DNA from: Pseudoips prasinana | Taxonomy: Eukaryota > Arthropoda > Insecta > Lepidoptera > Nolidae | Assembly: GCA_951640165.1 (NCBI GenBank) | Contig: OX621237.1 | Span: 9,238,001-9,302,000, forward strand | Reading direction: 5' to 3' | DNA length: 64,000 bases | In this document: positions 44,077 to 53,039 of the stretch, one piece after another | How the letters are laid out: every line of letters starts with the position of its first letter | How positions within the stretch are numbered: position 1 is the first letter of the stretch | Made by a program: the position numbers and the translations under genes | Notes under the pieces: model-generated | Told to the model about the DNA's origin: nothing | Databases searched by the model: none | What the model saw: only the letters and a program-made list of their open reading frames with translations

Positions 44077-46006
44077 GACCAGGGTAGAAGCCTTTAAAAA
44101 TAATAAAAAGTGAAAAAAAATAATAGTAGGATGAAACCCATTAGAAAAGGAGGAGAATATTATAAAAATGAAAGGAAAAATAATTTACGGGCGATCTGAG
44201 GTCGGGAAGGGGATGGGGGTGTGTTTTTAAGGGTAAAAAACGGTTTTTCTCGATTTCCGGCAAAACTAAAAGTCTTATCGAAAAAAGTCAAATAGCAAAG
44301 TTGTAGGTAATAAAAAGATCTAAAACTTTTGTATTTACTTTTTTTTCACATAACCTCAAAATTTATGCGATAACTTCAAAAACCAAGTTTTTGGTTTTTT
44401 ATTTTTATCTTTTACAATTTTTTTTCTTTTTTAACGAAATTTGGTGAAAACTTACCTTTTTATGTCCCGAATACGCTGTAATTTATTTGATTAAAAATAT
44501 TTATTTTTCACCTTTTTTTTTTAATTAATATCGAAAAAACACCCTAATTTTCAATCGAAAAGTCACCCGTCAAAATATCAGTTTTTTTCAAAAAGTTGGT
44601 ATGTTTTCTGTTCGTTGAAATCTCTACTTTCCGATGGTGAAAAAAAATATATATGTTACTATAGTAAATCTTCTCAGAAAATGCAAAAAATCGAAAAAAC
44701 TCGAGTTCGAATTTTTTTTTTAATTATTATAAAAAATTTCATCTAAAAATGTGATTGCTGCAATTTGTTTCAATTAAAAAGTTGATTTATTTAATGCTAA
44801 TTACATTTATGTCATAGAAAATCTCATTATATATAAATATAAATGTAAATCGTACAATTAAGTGTAGATACTTTATTCTGATTACGTTATTCATTACAAT
44901 ATTTTAAACAAAAATATATTAAAGAAATCTATTTAAAATGAAAAATGAAGAAATCTATTTATAAATATATAAAAAAATATGTAGTAAATATATTTTTAAT
45001 AACCAACTTATGGCTGATTTTCATGTATATTTCATATATTTTGAATATATCTGAAATATATTTGAAATGTATAAAATATATATGAAAAGCGGCCAAACTT
45101 TTGTTATTAAAAATATATTTACGATATATATTTTATATAGATTTTTAATATATTTTTAGGTACTTTGAAATATATGTTTTTTCATGGGATTAATTAAATT
45201 TGTTTGTGCAAAATTAAGGAGATTATTATTAGTTTTTATGTAGTAAGACCCAGACCCGCCTAGCCTCTTCCCCACTTCTCCATGAAATACCTGGGCTACT
45301 ATTTTTCGTAGGTCACTCAGGTATATAATTTATCTTAAAATATTAATAGACATCTACGCATATAATTTAAAGAAGATTCGACAACTTTCTCCAAATATTG
45401 TAGATGTCTTATTAAATATTAATTTTATTAACTTATTTGTTTGTTAATTATAGTAGTATATTTTTATTTACAATTTTTTTTATCAATGTAACATGTAATC
45501 TAGTGTTTTTCGAGTAATTAAAGTGTTAATTTTAATAAATAGCTCAAATTTTTTTATAATAATTCAAAAATATTTTTATATTTTTTTCATGTTCTGAGAA
45601 GATTTACTATAGTAACATATATATTTTTTTTGCCATCGGAAAGTAGAGATTTCAACGAACAGAAAACATACCAACTTTTTGAAAAAAGCTGATATTTTGA
45701 CGGGTGACTTTTCGATTGAAAATTAGGGTGTTGTTTCGATATTAATTAAAAAGTGTAAATACAAAAGTTTTAGATCTTTTTATTACCTACAACTTTGCGA
45801 TTTGACTTTTTTCGATAGGACTTTTAGTTTTGCCGGAAATCGAGAAAAACCGTTATTTACCCTTAAAAACTCACCCCCATCCCCTTCCCGACCTCAGATC
45901 GCCCGTAAATTATTTTTCCTTTCAATTTTATAATATTTCCCTCCTTTTCTAATGGGTTTCATCCTACTATAATTTTTTTTGGTTTTAAAAATTATCGACC
46001 CTGGTC
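44077..46006. mobile_element. 1.93-kb fold-back element, TA-flanked
   Basis: GACCAGGGT at 44077 and ACCCTGGTC to 46006, TA on both sides (44075-44076, 46007-46008). Inverted arms of about 470-660 bp share GGATGAAACCCATTAGAAAA, TTTACGGGCGATCTGAGGTC, TCGATTTCCGGCAAAAC, AAGTCACCCGTCAAAATATC and CTTTCCGATGG. The left arm has an extra block (44340-44520). The loop (about 44750-45535) is AT-rich and without ORF. Non-autonomous. Confidence 0.88.
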
Positions 46007-46554
46007 TATCAATCAAATTAGCCCCTGTAATCAATGCCACCCCAAATTCATAAAAGTATTAATAACTCTTAAAGTGTACAGAGGAAAAAAAAAAATTTTT
46101 TCTATGATTTGCTCCTTTTCCGGGTTACTTTCAAATACGATTGCAAAAACAGGTGTTATCAAAGTCGCCCCAAACTCAGTTTGAAGTTGATAAGGAACAT
46201 TTTGTTTTTTTTTCTCGGAAACGATAGCTTGTTGATTTTTTTTAGGTGTATATGTAATCTACACAAAAAACCGATATTTCAGTTTTTTTTTCAGGGCCAT
46301 AACTTTAAAATACAAAGTAATAGAGAACAATTTAATCCGAAACCTAATCAAAGCCGCCCCATTTTACGGTAGCTATTGCCCCAGAACTTTATACTATACC
46401 TAAGTCTAGACTCTATGAGAGCAAAATATAACATTCTTAGATGAGAAATGGTTAATTCATCTCTAAGACTCCCGAGAGCATAACAAGCACTACTCACAGT
46501 GTTAGTGACCACTTCCAATTCCTTCTTCCAATTTAAAAGTGCATCTATTTGTAC

Positions 46555-46740
46555 CCTTCGATAAAAGCATTTTTAAATGTACACTTGGAAGATTGTGTTA
46601 GTGAGGAACCTGTACAAGAAGATGAATCCAATATTGAAAACTATTCCAATTTTCAACTACATAGCGATCTTAGAAAATGGGCTGTAGAATACAATACGAC
46701 ATGCGGCATTCAATTTTTTATTAGAAATTTTGAATAAATG
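46555..46740 (+). other. Protein-like ORF, unassigned
   Basis: F-L-N-V-H-L-E-D, an acidic stretch (EEPVQEDESNIEN) then LHSDLRKWAVEYN. A D-L-R-x-W-A motif is seen in transposon-borne arthropod proteins, but this is only a resemblance. Starts right at the 5' truncation point of the LINE; stop at about 46735. Confidence 0.3.
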
Positions 46741-46847
46741 TATTTGTTTCAAATTCTTCAAGTTCTCTTAGATCTCTTATAACATGTCTACATCTACGTC
46801 TTAATGTACGAGTTTAATTCATTCTGAATCTCTCTTCGACACAGCAC

Positions 46848-47221
46848 TCAGCACATGTTAGTTTGTATTTCATAAAGTGCATTTTGATTTGGTATGATGG
46901 TTATAATGTCTTCTTTGATTGACTTTACTTCATGTTGAAGTTGTGGAATTTGACCAACCTCGACAGGCTGTATTTGGTTATCCGTGTTGTAAAGAACGCA
47001 ATGTTGAGCATTTAAACTGACATCTGACAGTGTTTCTTCTGCTTCTGTTATGACAAGTTGAGGGTTTTGCGCGACAAAAGAAGATACAGGTAAAATTGCT
47101 GAACCGGATTGAATGGTAGCCGAGTTTTGTTGTAAATGAAGTGATCCTTGTAGTATTTGAACGAGTATCTTCTCGAGAGACCGTTGGCATCTCACTAATT
47201 TGGTCTTGATCACGATTCTGT
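46848..47221 (-). other. Splice-preceded ORF, unassigned
   Basis: A minus-strand acceptor CTTTCACAG at 47222-47230 leads into an open frame of about 123 codons, rich in Gln/Asn/Ser with an acidic centre (TEAEETLSDVS) and a C-terminal coiled-coil-like part (LQHEVKSIKEDI). Ends at a stop. It may be the last exon of a gene or TE protein. Not recognised. Confidence 0.3.
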
Positions 47222-47230
47222 GAAAGAATA

Positions 47231-48650
47231 AACCAAGTTAGCAAGGGAAAGCACAAAAATAGAAGTAGAAAATATTTCAAACAATTTTTAAAGCTCGAAA
47301 ATCCCTTTTAGTTATAAAGCTATCGACGTCCAGAAACATTACCATTTTCACACCTGACACCTAAACAAAAATATGAAAATAAGACATCGGTACCTAATAA
47401 CAGCATAGAGTAACATTACAATATTTGCGGAACTCTAATTCCAAACAATATGGCCAAGCAATAGTTCTGATATTTACCATTTTAAACAAAGTACGCCTAT
47501 AACGGTTTGTTAATGTATTTGGGAAGACCAAGTTTGTCAAGATGGCGACTTTTCGTTGTATGTCTTACTGAAACCAACATTATTTTAAAATTCAACTTAA
47601 TGAAAACGTGAATTTCGAGGGGCGTTTAAAAATTTTGACAAAAAACTTATTACACTTCACCGAAAATATAACTGCGCCATGCACATTAAAACACGGCTTC
47701 ACTTATTGTTAACTAACACCCTACTCTTATTCTAGATAATATTTATTATAAAAATATAATAACTTACCTTTATCAATATTAATTAATCTTTACAAATGTG
47801 CATAGCAACATTCACCAATTCACATCACTTTGTATGAGCTTGTAAGATATTCACTGTGTACGTTATTGTCGTGTTTGGTTCCATTTAGCGCTCATAGTTA
47901 GCTTTGCGAGAGCAAATAGTTCTACGTGGTCTAACTATAAGGTTACTATTGGCGTGATTGGTTCCATTAAGCGCTGATAGTTGGATACGCGGGAGAAAAT
48001 AGTTTTACATAGTCCAACTATATGGCCGTTATTGGTCAAAATGGTATTCACCAAGTCTACTATAGATATTTAATTAGCTAAAATACGCCTATAAATTGGG
48101 CCCTTTTCCGTGGTTATAATTGCTTACTATTCCGTTATAGTCCTAATGAAATGGTGGTTCCAGGACAATTACTAGACCACATTTTGCTGCTTGGGACGTT
48201 AGATTGGGGCAAGGATAAATAAATTTAACTACATAGACTTCTATCCATGAGTGACAAATAATCATTACATATCACATAATCTGAAATAACTTGTAATTCG
48301 GGATCGTCATTTTTCTGGGACTGTTTGCTTTGGAGACAACACCCCTTTATTCGTTTTGATAGAAAGTGGTGGGTTGACTATAGGGGTGCTCTTTTGTAGT
48401 AATGTCGTATAAGTCCTGTTGGGCTTCGCCCCTAAATGTCTTCATGATTACGTGATTAAAATAGTTACAATTCAGGCTATCATACAGTTTCTAGAATATC
48501 TTTTATATGTTAAACTGCATTGAAAAACTAGCGGATATTATTACGACATCAGCTCACATGTACCTAATTCTCTATGAATGTACTTGGGGACTGAGGCGTG
48601 CCAGAAATATTTTTTTATCTACCACGACGGCAAACAAGCAGACATGCATA
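47231..48650. other. No gene seen
   Basis: AT-rich. GGTTCCATTTAGCGCTCATAGTTAG at 47878 and GGTTCCATTAAGCGCTGATAGTTGG at 47960 are two tandem copies of a short unit (about 80 bp apart) also sharing GTAACTAT and GCGRGAG-AAATAGTT. Confidence 0.45.
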
Positions 48651-48654
48651 CGGC

Positions 48655-48862
48655 CCACTTGATGATAGCAATTCGGCTCAATTCCCGCCCAGGACAAATA
48701 TTTGTGTGCATGATGAACATGTCTGTTTGCCTTTTGTCTGGGTGTACTTATCTATATAAATTGTATTTACAAAAGAAAATCAGTATCTGGTTTCCATAGT
48801 ACAAGTTGTACTTAGTTTGGGATCAGATGGACATAATGTTCTAGGATATTATTATTATTATA
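48655..48862 (+). repeat. tRNA-derived SINE, head lost
   Basis: GGCTCAATTCCCGCCCAGGAC, GTGTGCATGATGAACATGTCTG, ATCTGGTTTCCATAGTACAAG, GGGATCAGATGG, tail TAGGATATTATTATTATTATAG. Confidence 0.85.
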
Positions 48863-48904
48863 GTGCAAAGTTAAGGGTCGAGGGTGTACTTTCGGCCGTT
48901 GTGT

Positions 48905-49115
48905 ACAATATGTCGCTGATACCAAACTAAGCAGCCCCTGTCATACTACGGAAACCAGATATATGATATGCTACACATACTACGATATCTTTTGTAAATA
49001 CATGTTTATATCGACAATCACGCACAGACACAGGACAAACAGACATGTTCATGCACACTGTGATCAGCGTGAAAGGCAAGTATCGATCAACCACATCAAC
49101 CAGCCCGTCTATCTC
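48905..49115 (-). repeat. tRNA-derived SINE, partial
   Basis: GATACCAAACTAAGCAGCCCC...GGAAACCAGATAT, AAATACATGTTTATATCGACAATCACGC, GACAAACAGACATGTTCATGCACAC, then head GCGTGAAAGGCAAG...CAGCCCGTC; the B-box region is deleted. Together with 48655-48862 it forms a tail-to-tail pair. Confidence 0.82.
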
Positions 49116-49599
49116 TCTCTATTCTCATTCGTATCCATATTCCCTCTCCAATTCTCTATAAGAACTAAAAACTACAAAAATTCAGTTAAAAAAAATGAAT
49201 ATCTTATAAGAGTTGCAGTGGTGTGAGTTTCTTACTATTAAATCGGCCTGGCCATGGCCAACACAAGAATAGGGGATTCTTAGCTAAACGACTAGCATAT
49301 AACTAAAGTTATAAACGCCACTCAAACTCAAGAATATGGCTTAAGGAGTGGACGGCTTCGAATTATAACTTTTATGGCCTTACTAAAATGGACGTAATAT
49401 TTGGCTGCCATTGCCCATTATTGTGTCATTCGGGAGATTAGAAATATTATTTATATTTAGGATATAGGTCAATTGAAGACAGACAGACAAACTGACGAAC
49501 ACCGACCGATATGGAACCGAACCGTTTTCATCACATCTTGTAATAGTCAGCACATGATTGTAGTAGTATAATGTTTACTATAAATTATGAATAAATAAA

Positions 49600-49845
49600 T
49601 ATCCTGGGACATTATTGACTATCTGATCCCAAACTAAGCAGAGCTTGTACTATCGAAACCAGATAACTGATATATTACATATACTACATTTACCTTTGTA
49701 AATACATGCTTATATAGATAATTACACCCCGACTCAAGAAAACTAGACATGTTCATCTTACACACAAATATCTGTCCTGGGTGGGAATCAAACCCACGAC
49801 CTGCGGCGTGAAAGGTAAGCTTTTACCATCCACGCCAACCAAATA
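49600..49845 (-). repeat. tRNA-derived SINE, full length
   Basis: ATATCCTGGGACATTATTGAC, AAACTAAGCAGAGCTTGTACTAT, TTATATAGATAATTACACCCCGACTC, CTGTCCTGGGTGGGAATCAAACCCACGACC, GGCGTGAAAGGTAAGCTTTTACCATCCACGCC. Confidence 0.9.
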
Positions 49846-50011
49846 GGTAGATAGGTTATTATTGAACGTTTATGGTAATGAATAGAAAATTTAATTAAGT
49901 TATTTTAAAATTAAATATTTTTATATACCTTGGACCTTATATGTATAGCAGTGGTCATGCTTTAATGCTACCACCGCGGCACCGGCGGCTATCTATCACT
50001 ATCCGATACAG

Positions 50012-50464
50012 CAGTTAAACACTTCCAGGCAGTTAACATAGGAAGCTTACACTGTCTTTTAAACATGAATCGTCATGTTAGGTTAGCCTAGGAAGCTTTT
50101 ACTGTCTTTTTAACATGAATGGTTTGACGATCACCGTAGCCTAGTTGGTAGTGCCCCTGCCTACGAAGCTGGTGGTCCTGGGTTCGAATCCCGGTAAGTG
50201 CAAATATTTGTGTGATGAGCACGAATATTTAATTCTGAGTCATGGATGTTTTCTATGTATTTAAGTATGTATATCGTCGCCTGGTACCCATAGTACAAGC
50301 TTTGCTTAGTTTGGGGCTAGGATGATCTGTGTGACATTGTCCCTAGATATTATTATATTAGATATTATATTATGAATGGTCATGTTAGGTTAGCCTAGGA
50401 AGCTTTTACTGTCTTTTTAATATGAATGGTCTTCCTAGGTTAACTGCCTTGAAGTGTTTAACTG
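50012..50464. mobile_element. MITE with 34-bp TIRs, internal repeats and a nested SINE
   Basis: CAGTTAAACACTTCCAGGCA (50012-50045) and its complement ending CACTTCAA...TTTAACTG (50431-50464) are inverted. Inside, a ~50-bp unit (TAGGAAGCTTTTACTGTC, TTTTTAACATGAATGGTCATG) occurs three times, with the SINE at 50113-50371 between copies two and three. Confidence 0.82.
50113..50371 (+). repeat. tRNA-derived SINE inside a MITE
   Basis: CACCGTAGCCTAGTTGGTAG (A-box), CTGGGTTCGAATCCCGG (B-box), GCAAATATTTGTGTGATGAGCACG, tail GTCCCTAGATATTATTATATTAG. Same subfamily as 1-95. Confidence 0.88.
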
Positions 50465-50472
50465 TTAAATGT

Positions 50473-50514
50473 ATGCCGTTTCCGAACTGTAATGGCACAG
50501 TTCGGAAACGGCAT
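50473..50514. repeat. Hairpin palindrome, 18-bp perfect arms
   Basis: ATGCCGTTTCCGAACTGT, loop AATGGC, ACAGTTCGGAAACGGCAT. Confidence 0.93.
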
Positions 50515-50693
50515 GTTCAGAAGAAAAGGTTATCTACCACCGGTTTTAACACGGCCCAGTTCAGAGAACGCACAAAAACACTTATGGATGCCGTTACAAT
50601 CAGAAGCTTAATAAACCTTGGAGCCTGGTCTAACTATTCTTATTAAGTTTCCTGTTTTCCAGGCAGATTATGTATTTGTTTCCTAATTTACAG

Positions 50694-50803
50694 CACACGG
50701 TGCACCCTGCGTCACCGAGCCCTAAAGAGAAATCTAAAACCCCTCTTGCGAGAGGAACATACGGCTCCTGGTGCACTCCTGACTCCACGCCTACCCATAA
50801 TGC
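50694..50803 (+). CDS. CNG channel (beta-type), cytoplasmic N-terminal exon
   Basis: Acceptor TCCTAATTTACAG, donor GTAAGT. The frame that joins in phase to the next firm exon reads H-T-V-H-P-A-S-P-S-P-K-E-K and on through a Ser/Thr/Pro-rich, Lys-containing stretch to TPDSTPTHN, ending with two bases. A disordered, poorly conserved N-terminus is normal for CNG beta subunits. Support comes from splice sites and phase, not homology. The exon starts at phase 0, so an upstream coding exon exists. Confidence 0.6.
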
Positions 50804-50959
50804 GTAAGTAACTGATTAATATTTTACCAATGGATTTTACATCTAAAGAAATCGTCAGGAGAATAGAAAGATATGTACGTAGAATATAGAGGTAGAGAAG
50901 TAGAGTATTTCAAATTTTATTAGAAAAGTTATCTGAATAAAGCCTTTTATTTAACGAAT

Positions 50960-51245
50960 TCAAGAGAACTAGGGCATAGCGTTATTTCGCTCAAACAGCA
51001 GCCCGTCTGGGGAAGTACCTTACAGAAGGCATTCCTTAATAATAACATTAATAATTTTAATGTTGTATTTCTGCGTGTGAGTAAGGCTGCCAGAGCTCGT
51101 TGGGGTGGGGGCAAGGGCCAGCAATACTTGTTTGCTGACTCATAAAGGCCGGCAACGCACTCGCGAGTCCTCTGATGTTGCGAGTGTCCATGGGCGGTGG
51201 TGATCACTTACCATCAGGTGACCCACTTGCTCATTTGTCGCCCTC
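50960..51245 (-). repeat. Dispersed SINE-like repeat in a CNG intron
   Basis: GGCCGGCAACGCACTCGCGAGTCCTCTGATGTTGCGAGTGTCCATGGGCGG...GATCACTTACCATCAGGTGACCC is one of the most widespread repeat modules of Lepidoptera. Non-coding. Confidence 0.75.
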
Positions 51246-51251
51246 TGATAT

Positions 51252-51323
51252 AAAAAAAGAACAGAATTTCAAAAGTTTGCACCTTTGAGGTGGTGCAAAC
51301 TTTTGACATTCTGTTCTTTTTTT
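51252..51323. repeat. Hairpin palindrome, 32-bp arms
   Basis: AAAAAAAGAACAGAATTTCA...GCACC, an 8-base loop, then the reverse complement with about two mismatches. Abuts the end of the preceding repeat. Confidence 0.9.
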
Positions 51324-51329
51324 GTATAT

Positions 51330-52290
51330 GTATGTTTTTTCCTTTCCTTATTCCTTAACATTGATGTTAAGGTATTGAAGATATTTGAGGTGGTTTATTT
51401 AAAAAGTTCGTTGGAGTTGGTATATAATAAGTTTGACTATCAAAAACTCTGGTTCTGTGGGTTTGGTGTTTTTAAAATACATGAAAAGCCTTTGTCATTC
51501 TCAAGATGAAGTATTATGTGCCTCTCGAAAATAACACTCTCATATTTAAATGAAACTCTTTTACGTGTTTATAAATAAAAGAGGCACCTTCAAGTAAGAA
51601 AACTACATTTAAAATACAATATTCATTTTTTTCTAATGAGCTTTTATGGTATTACAATTTAATTTGAAATGAAATTATAGTACTTGGTGTGCTCATTCAT
51701 ACACTTTTTATTGTGAAAAACAATATCATAGGCTTCTTTGTTTCAGACTAAGTCAAACGAACTCCAACTTTCAAGGCAAGGAGGAGGTGAGGCGGAGTAA
51801 ATATACGTACGTATATATGTAAACGTTATAAAACACTTAGCTAAAAAGTAATACATTTGGTCCCAAAAAGTAATATTATTGTTACAATTACGCACCACCT
51901 CGGTGGACCCTCCCGGCTCGTAACTAAAAGTGTATTTCTCATTTTTCCCGTAAGAAAAACAACCCGGAATCCCATTGCACCGGACCTCTCTCCGCACGGC
52001 CATCCAATTGGATCTTGAAAGTGCACTTCTATACACACACTGGTGCATTATAATTGGTCCCACGTAAATATGTATATAGAGAGATCGGGTCCAATCGTAA
52101 ATCCAAAAAGGATCAAAATGGTGTTCCATATAAAATGTATGAAAAACGAATTACCTTCATAAATTATTATTGCGTGATATTTTTCGATGTTCCTATACTT
52201 ATTCTGCTATTCAGGAGACAGATACAACAAAAAATGGTCCATTTGTTCTTGTGATATAAATGGTATTAAAAGCCCGACTTTGTTTTATAC
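51330..52290. other. CNG intron, no gene seen
   Basis: AT-rich; ORFs here lack domain or splice support. Near 52310-52410 an RTE-type word (GACGTCCACTGGTGGACAAAGGCTTCCCC) marks repeat debris directly before the next exon. Confidence 0.45.
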
Positions 52291-52477
52291 CCTTATTGAT
52301 GGTGCAAAAAAAAAGTCGGATCATAAGTCATATCAACCAAAAGACGTCCACTGGTGGACAAAGGCTTCCCCAAAAATCTCAGCACAAGATCCTCACAAGA
52401 TGAACCGCAAAACCATCAATTGCGGAGAACCTCGATATAAATGTACAGATCTAATCCACATGTCATCTGAATTTCAG

Positions 52478-52618
52478 AAAAAAGTTGCTACCGAACAAAA
52501 TAAGACTGTTCTCAACGAGCCCTCCGCCAGATTATCAATCTGATTACGAGATTCGAGAAGCTGACACCGAACTAAAAGATCTGAAAAAATCATACTCTAC
52601 AGCTGGTTCCCATGGAAG
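52478..52618 (+). CDS. CNG channel (beta-type), cytoplasmic N-terminal exon 2
   Basis: Acceptor TCTGAATTTCAG, donor GTACGT. One leading base completes the codon left by 50803 (GC+A = Ala), then K-K-L-L-P-N-K-I-R-L-F, TSPPPDYQSDYEIREADTEL, KDLKKSYSTAGSHG and two bases of Arg. The acidic/charged helix-like part precedes the conserved region. Phase matches both neighbours. The intron after it holds a 4.3-kb LINE starting within a few bases of the donor. Confidence 0.65.
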
Positions 52619-53039
52619 GTACGTATATAATAATAATAATAATAATAATGGTTTATTCATTTCAACAAAGTCTTACTTAACAACTAGTGTTTGAAGCATC
52701 CTTGTAAGCAAAGATAAGCTTGTGTTAGGACACTCCGCTCTTCCTTATTGTATCCACATAGACTTTATATTGTTTTTACGCATTAAAAACCAACTTAAGA
52801 TATGACATAAACGAAAAAATTAAATTAATAAACATAAACAAATGGGCCATGATTGCAGTGGTAGGTTGAAGTAAGTGAAGTGTGTGAGTATAATGATGTG
52901 TGTGTGTGAAAGTGGTTGTGTGTGTTTGATAGTGGTTGTGTGTGTGGGTGATGATGTGTGTGAGGATTGTGATTGCTTCAGTAGTTCCAGTAGGGGTTAT
53001 TTTTTAGTCATAAGAGATGTTAGATTGGTGGATGTTATT

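Larger units (their letters stand above)
42954..46369. mobile_element. Pogo/Tigger-like element inserted in a LINE
   Basis: The ends CCGTAACATGGG (42954) and CCCCATTTTACGG (to 46369) are inverted, with a shared subterminal GGGGCGGCTTTGAT. TA flanks at 42952-42953 and 46370-46371. A relic of a psq-type HTH (43479-43625) supports pogo/Tigger. A separate 1.93-kb fold-back element sits inside, leaving about 1.49 kb of the pogo element, mostly deleted. The motif ATCAAAGTCGCCCC and variants recurs at least six times. Confidence 0.78.
42180..46552 (-). pseudogene. LINE RT C-terminus split by a pogo-like element
   Basis: Minus strand: VQIDALLNWKKELEVVTNT, SACYALGSLRDELTISHLRM, ESRLRYSIKFWGNSY (46552-46370). 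After removing the insertion it continues Q-Y-N-I-N-A-A-F-V-I-Q-K-R-A-L-R and RESC-type motifs to FLKDKL and stop (42951-42534). The 3' UTR reaches about 42180. The TA target falls inside the Tyr codon, and joining across it restores the frame exactly. The element is 5'-truncated. Confidence 0.85.

Noticed and set aside
50422..50646. CNG exon starting at the CACAG near 50496
   Set aside because: The apparent acceptor is inside a hairpin palindrome, there is no good donor, and the phase to 50694 cannot be shown.
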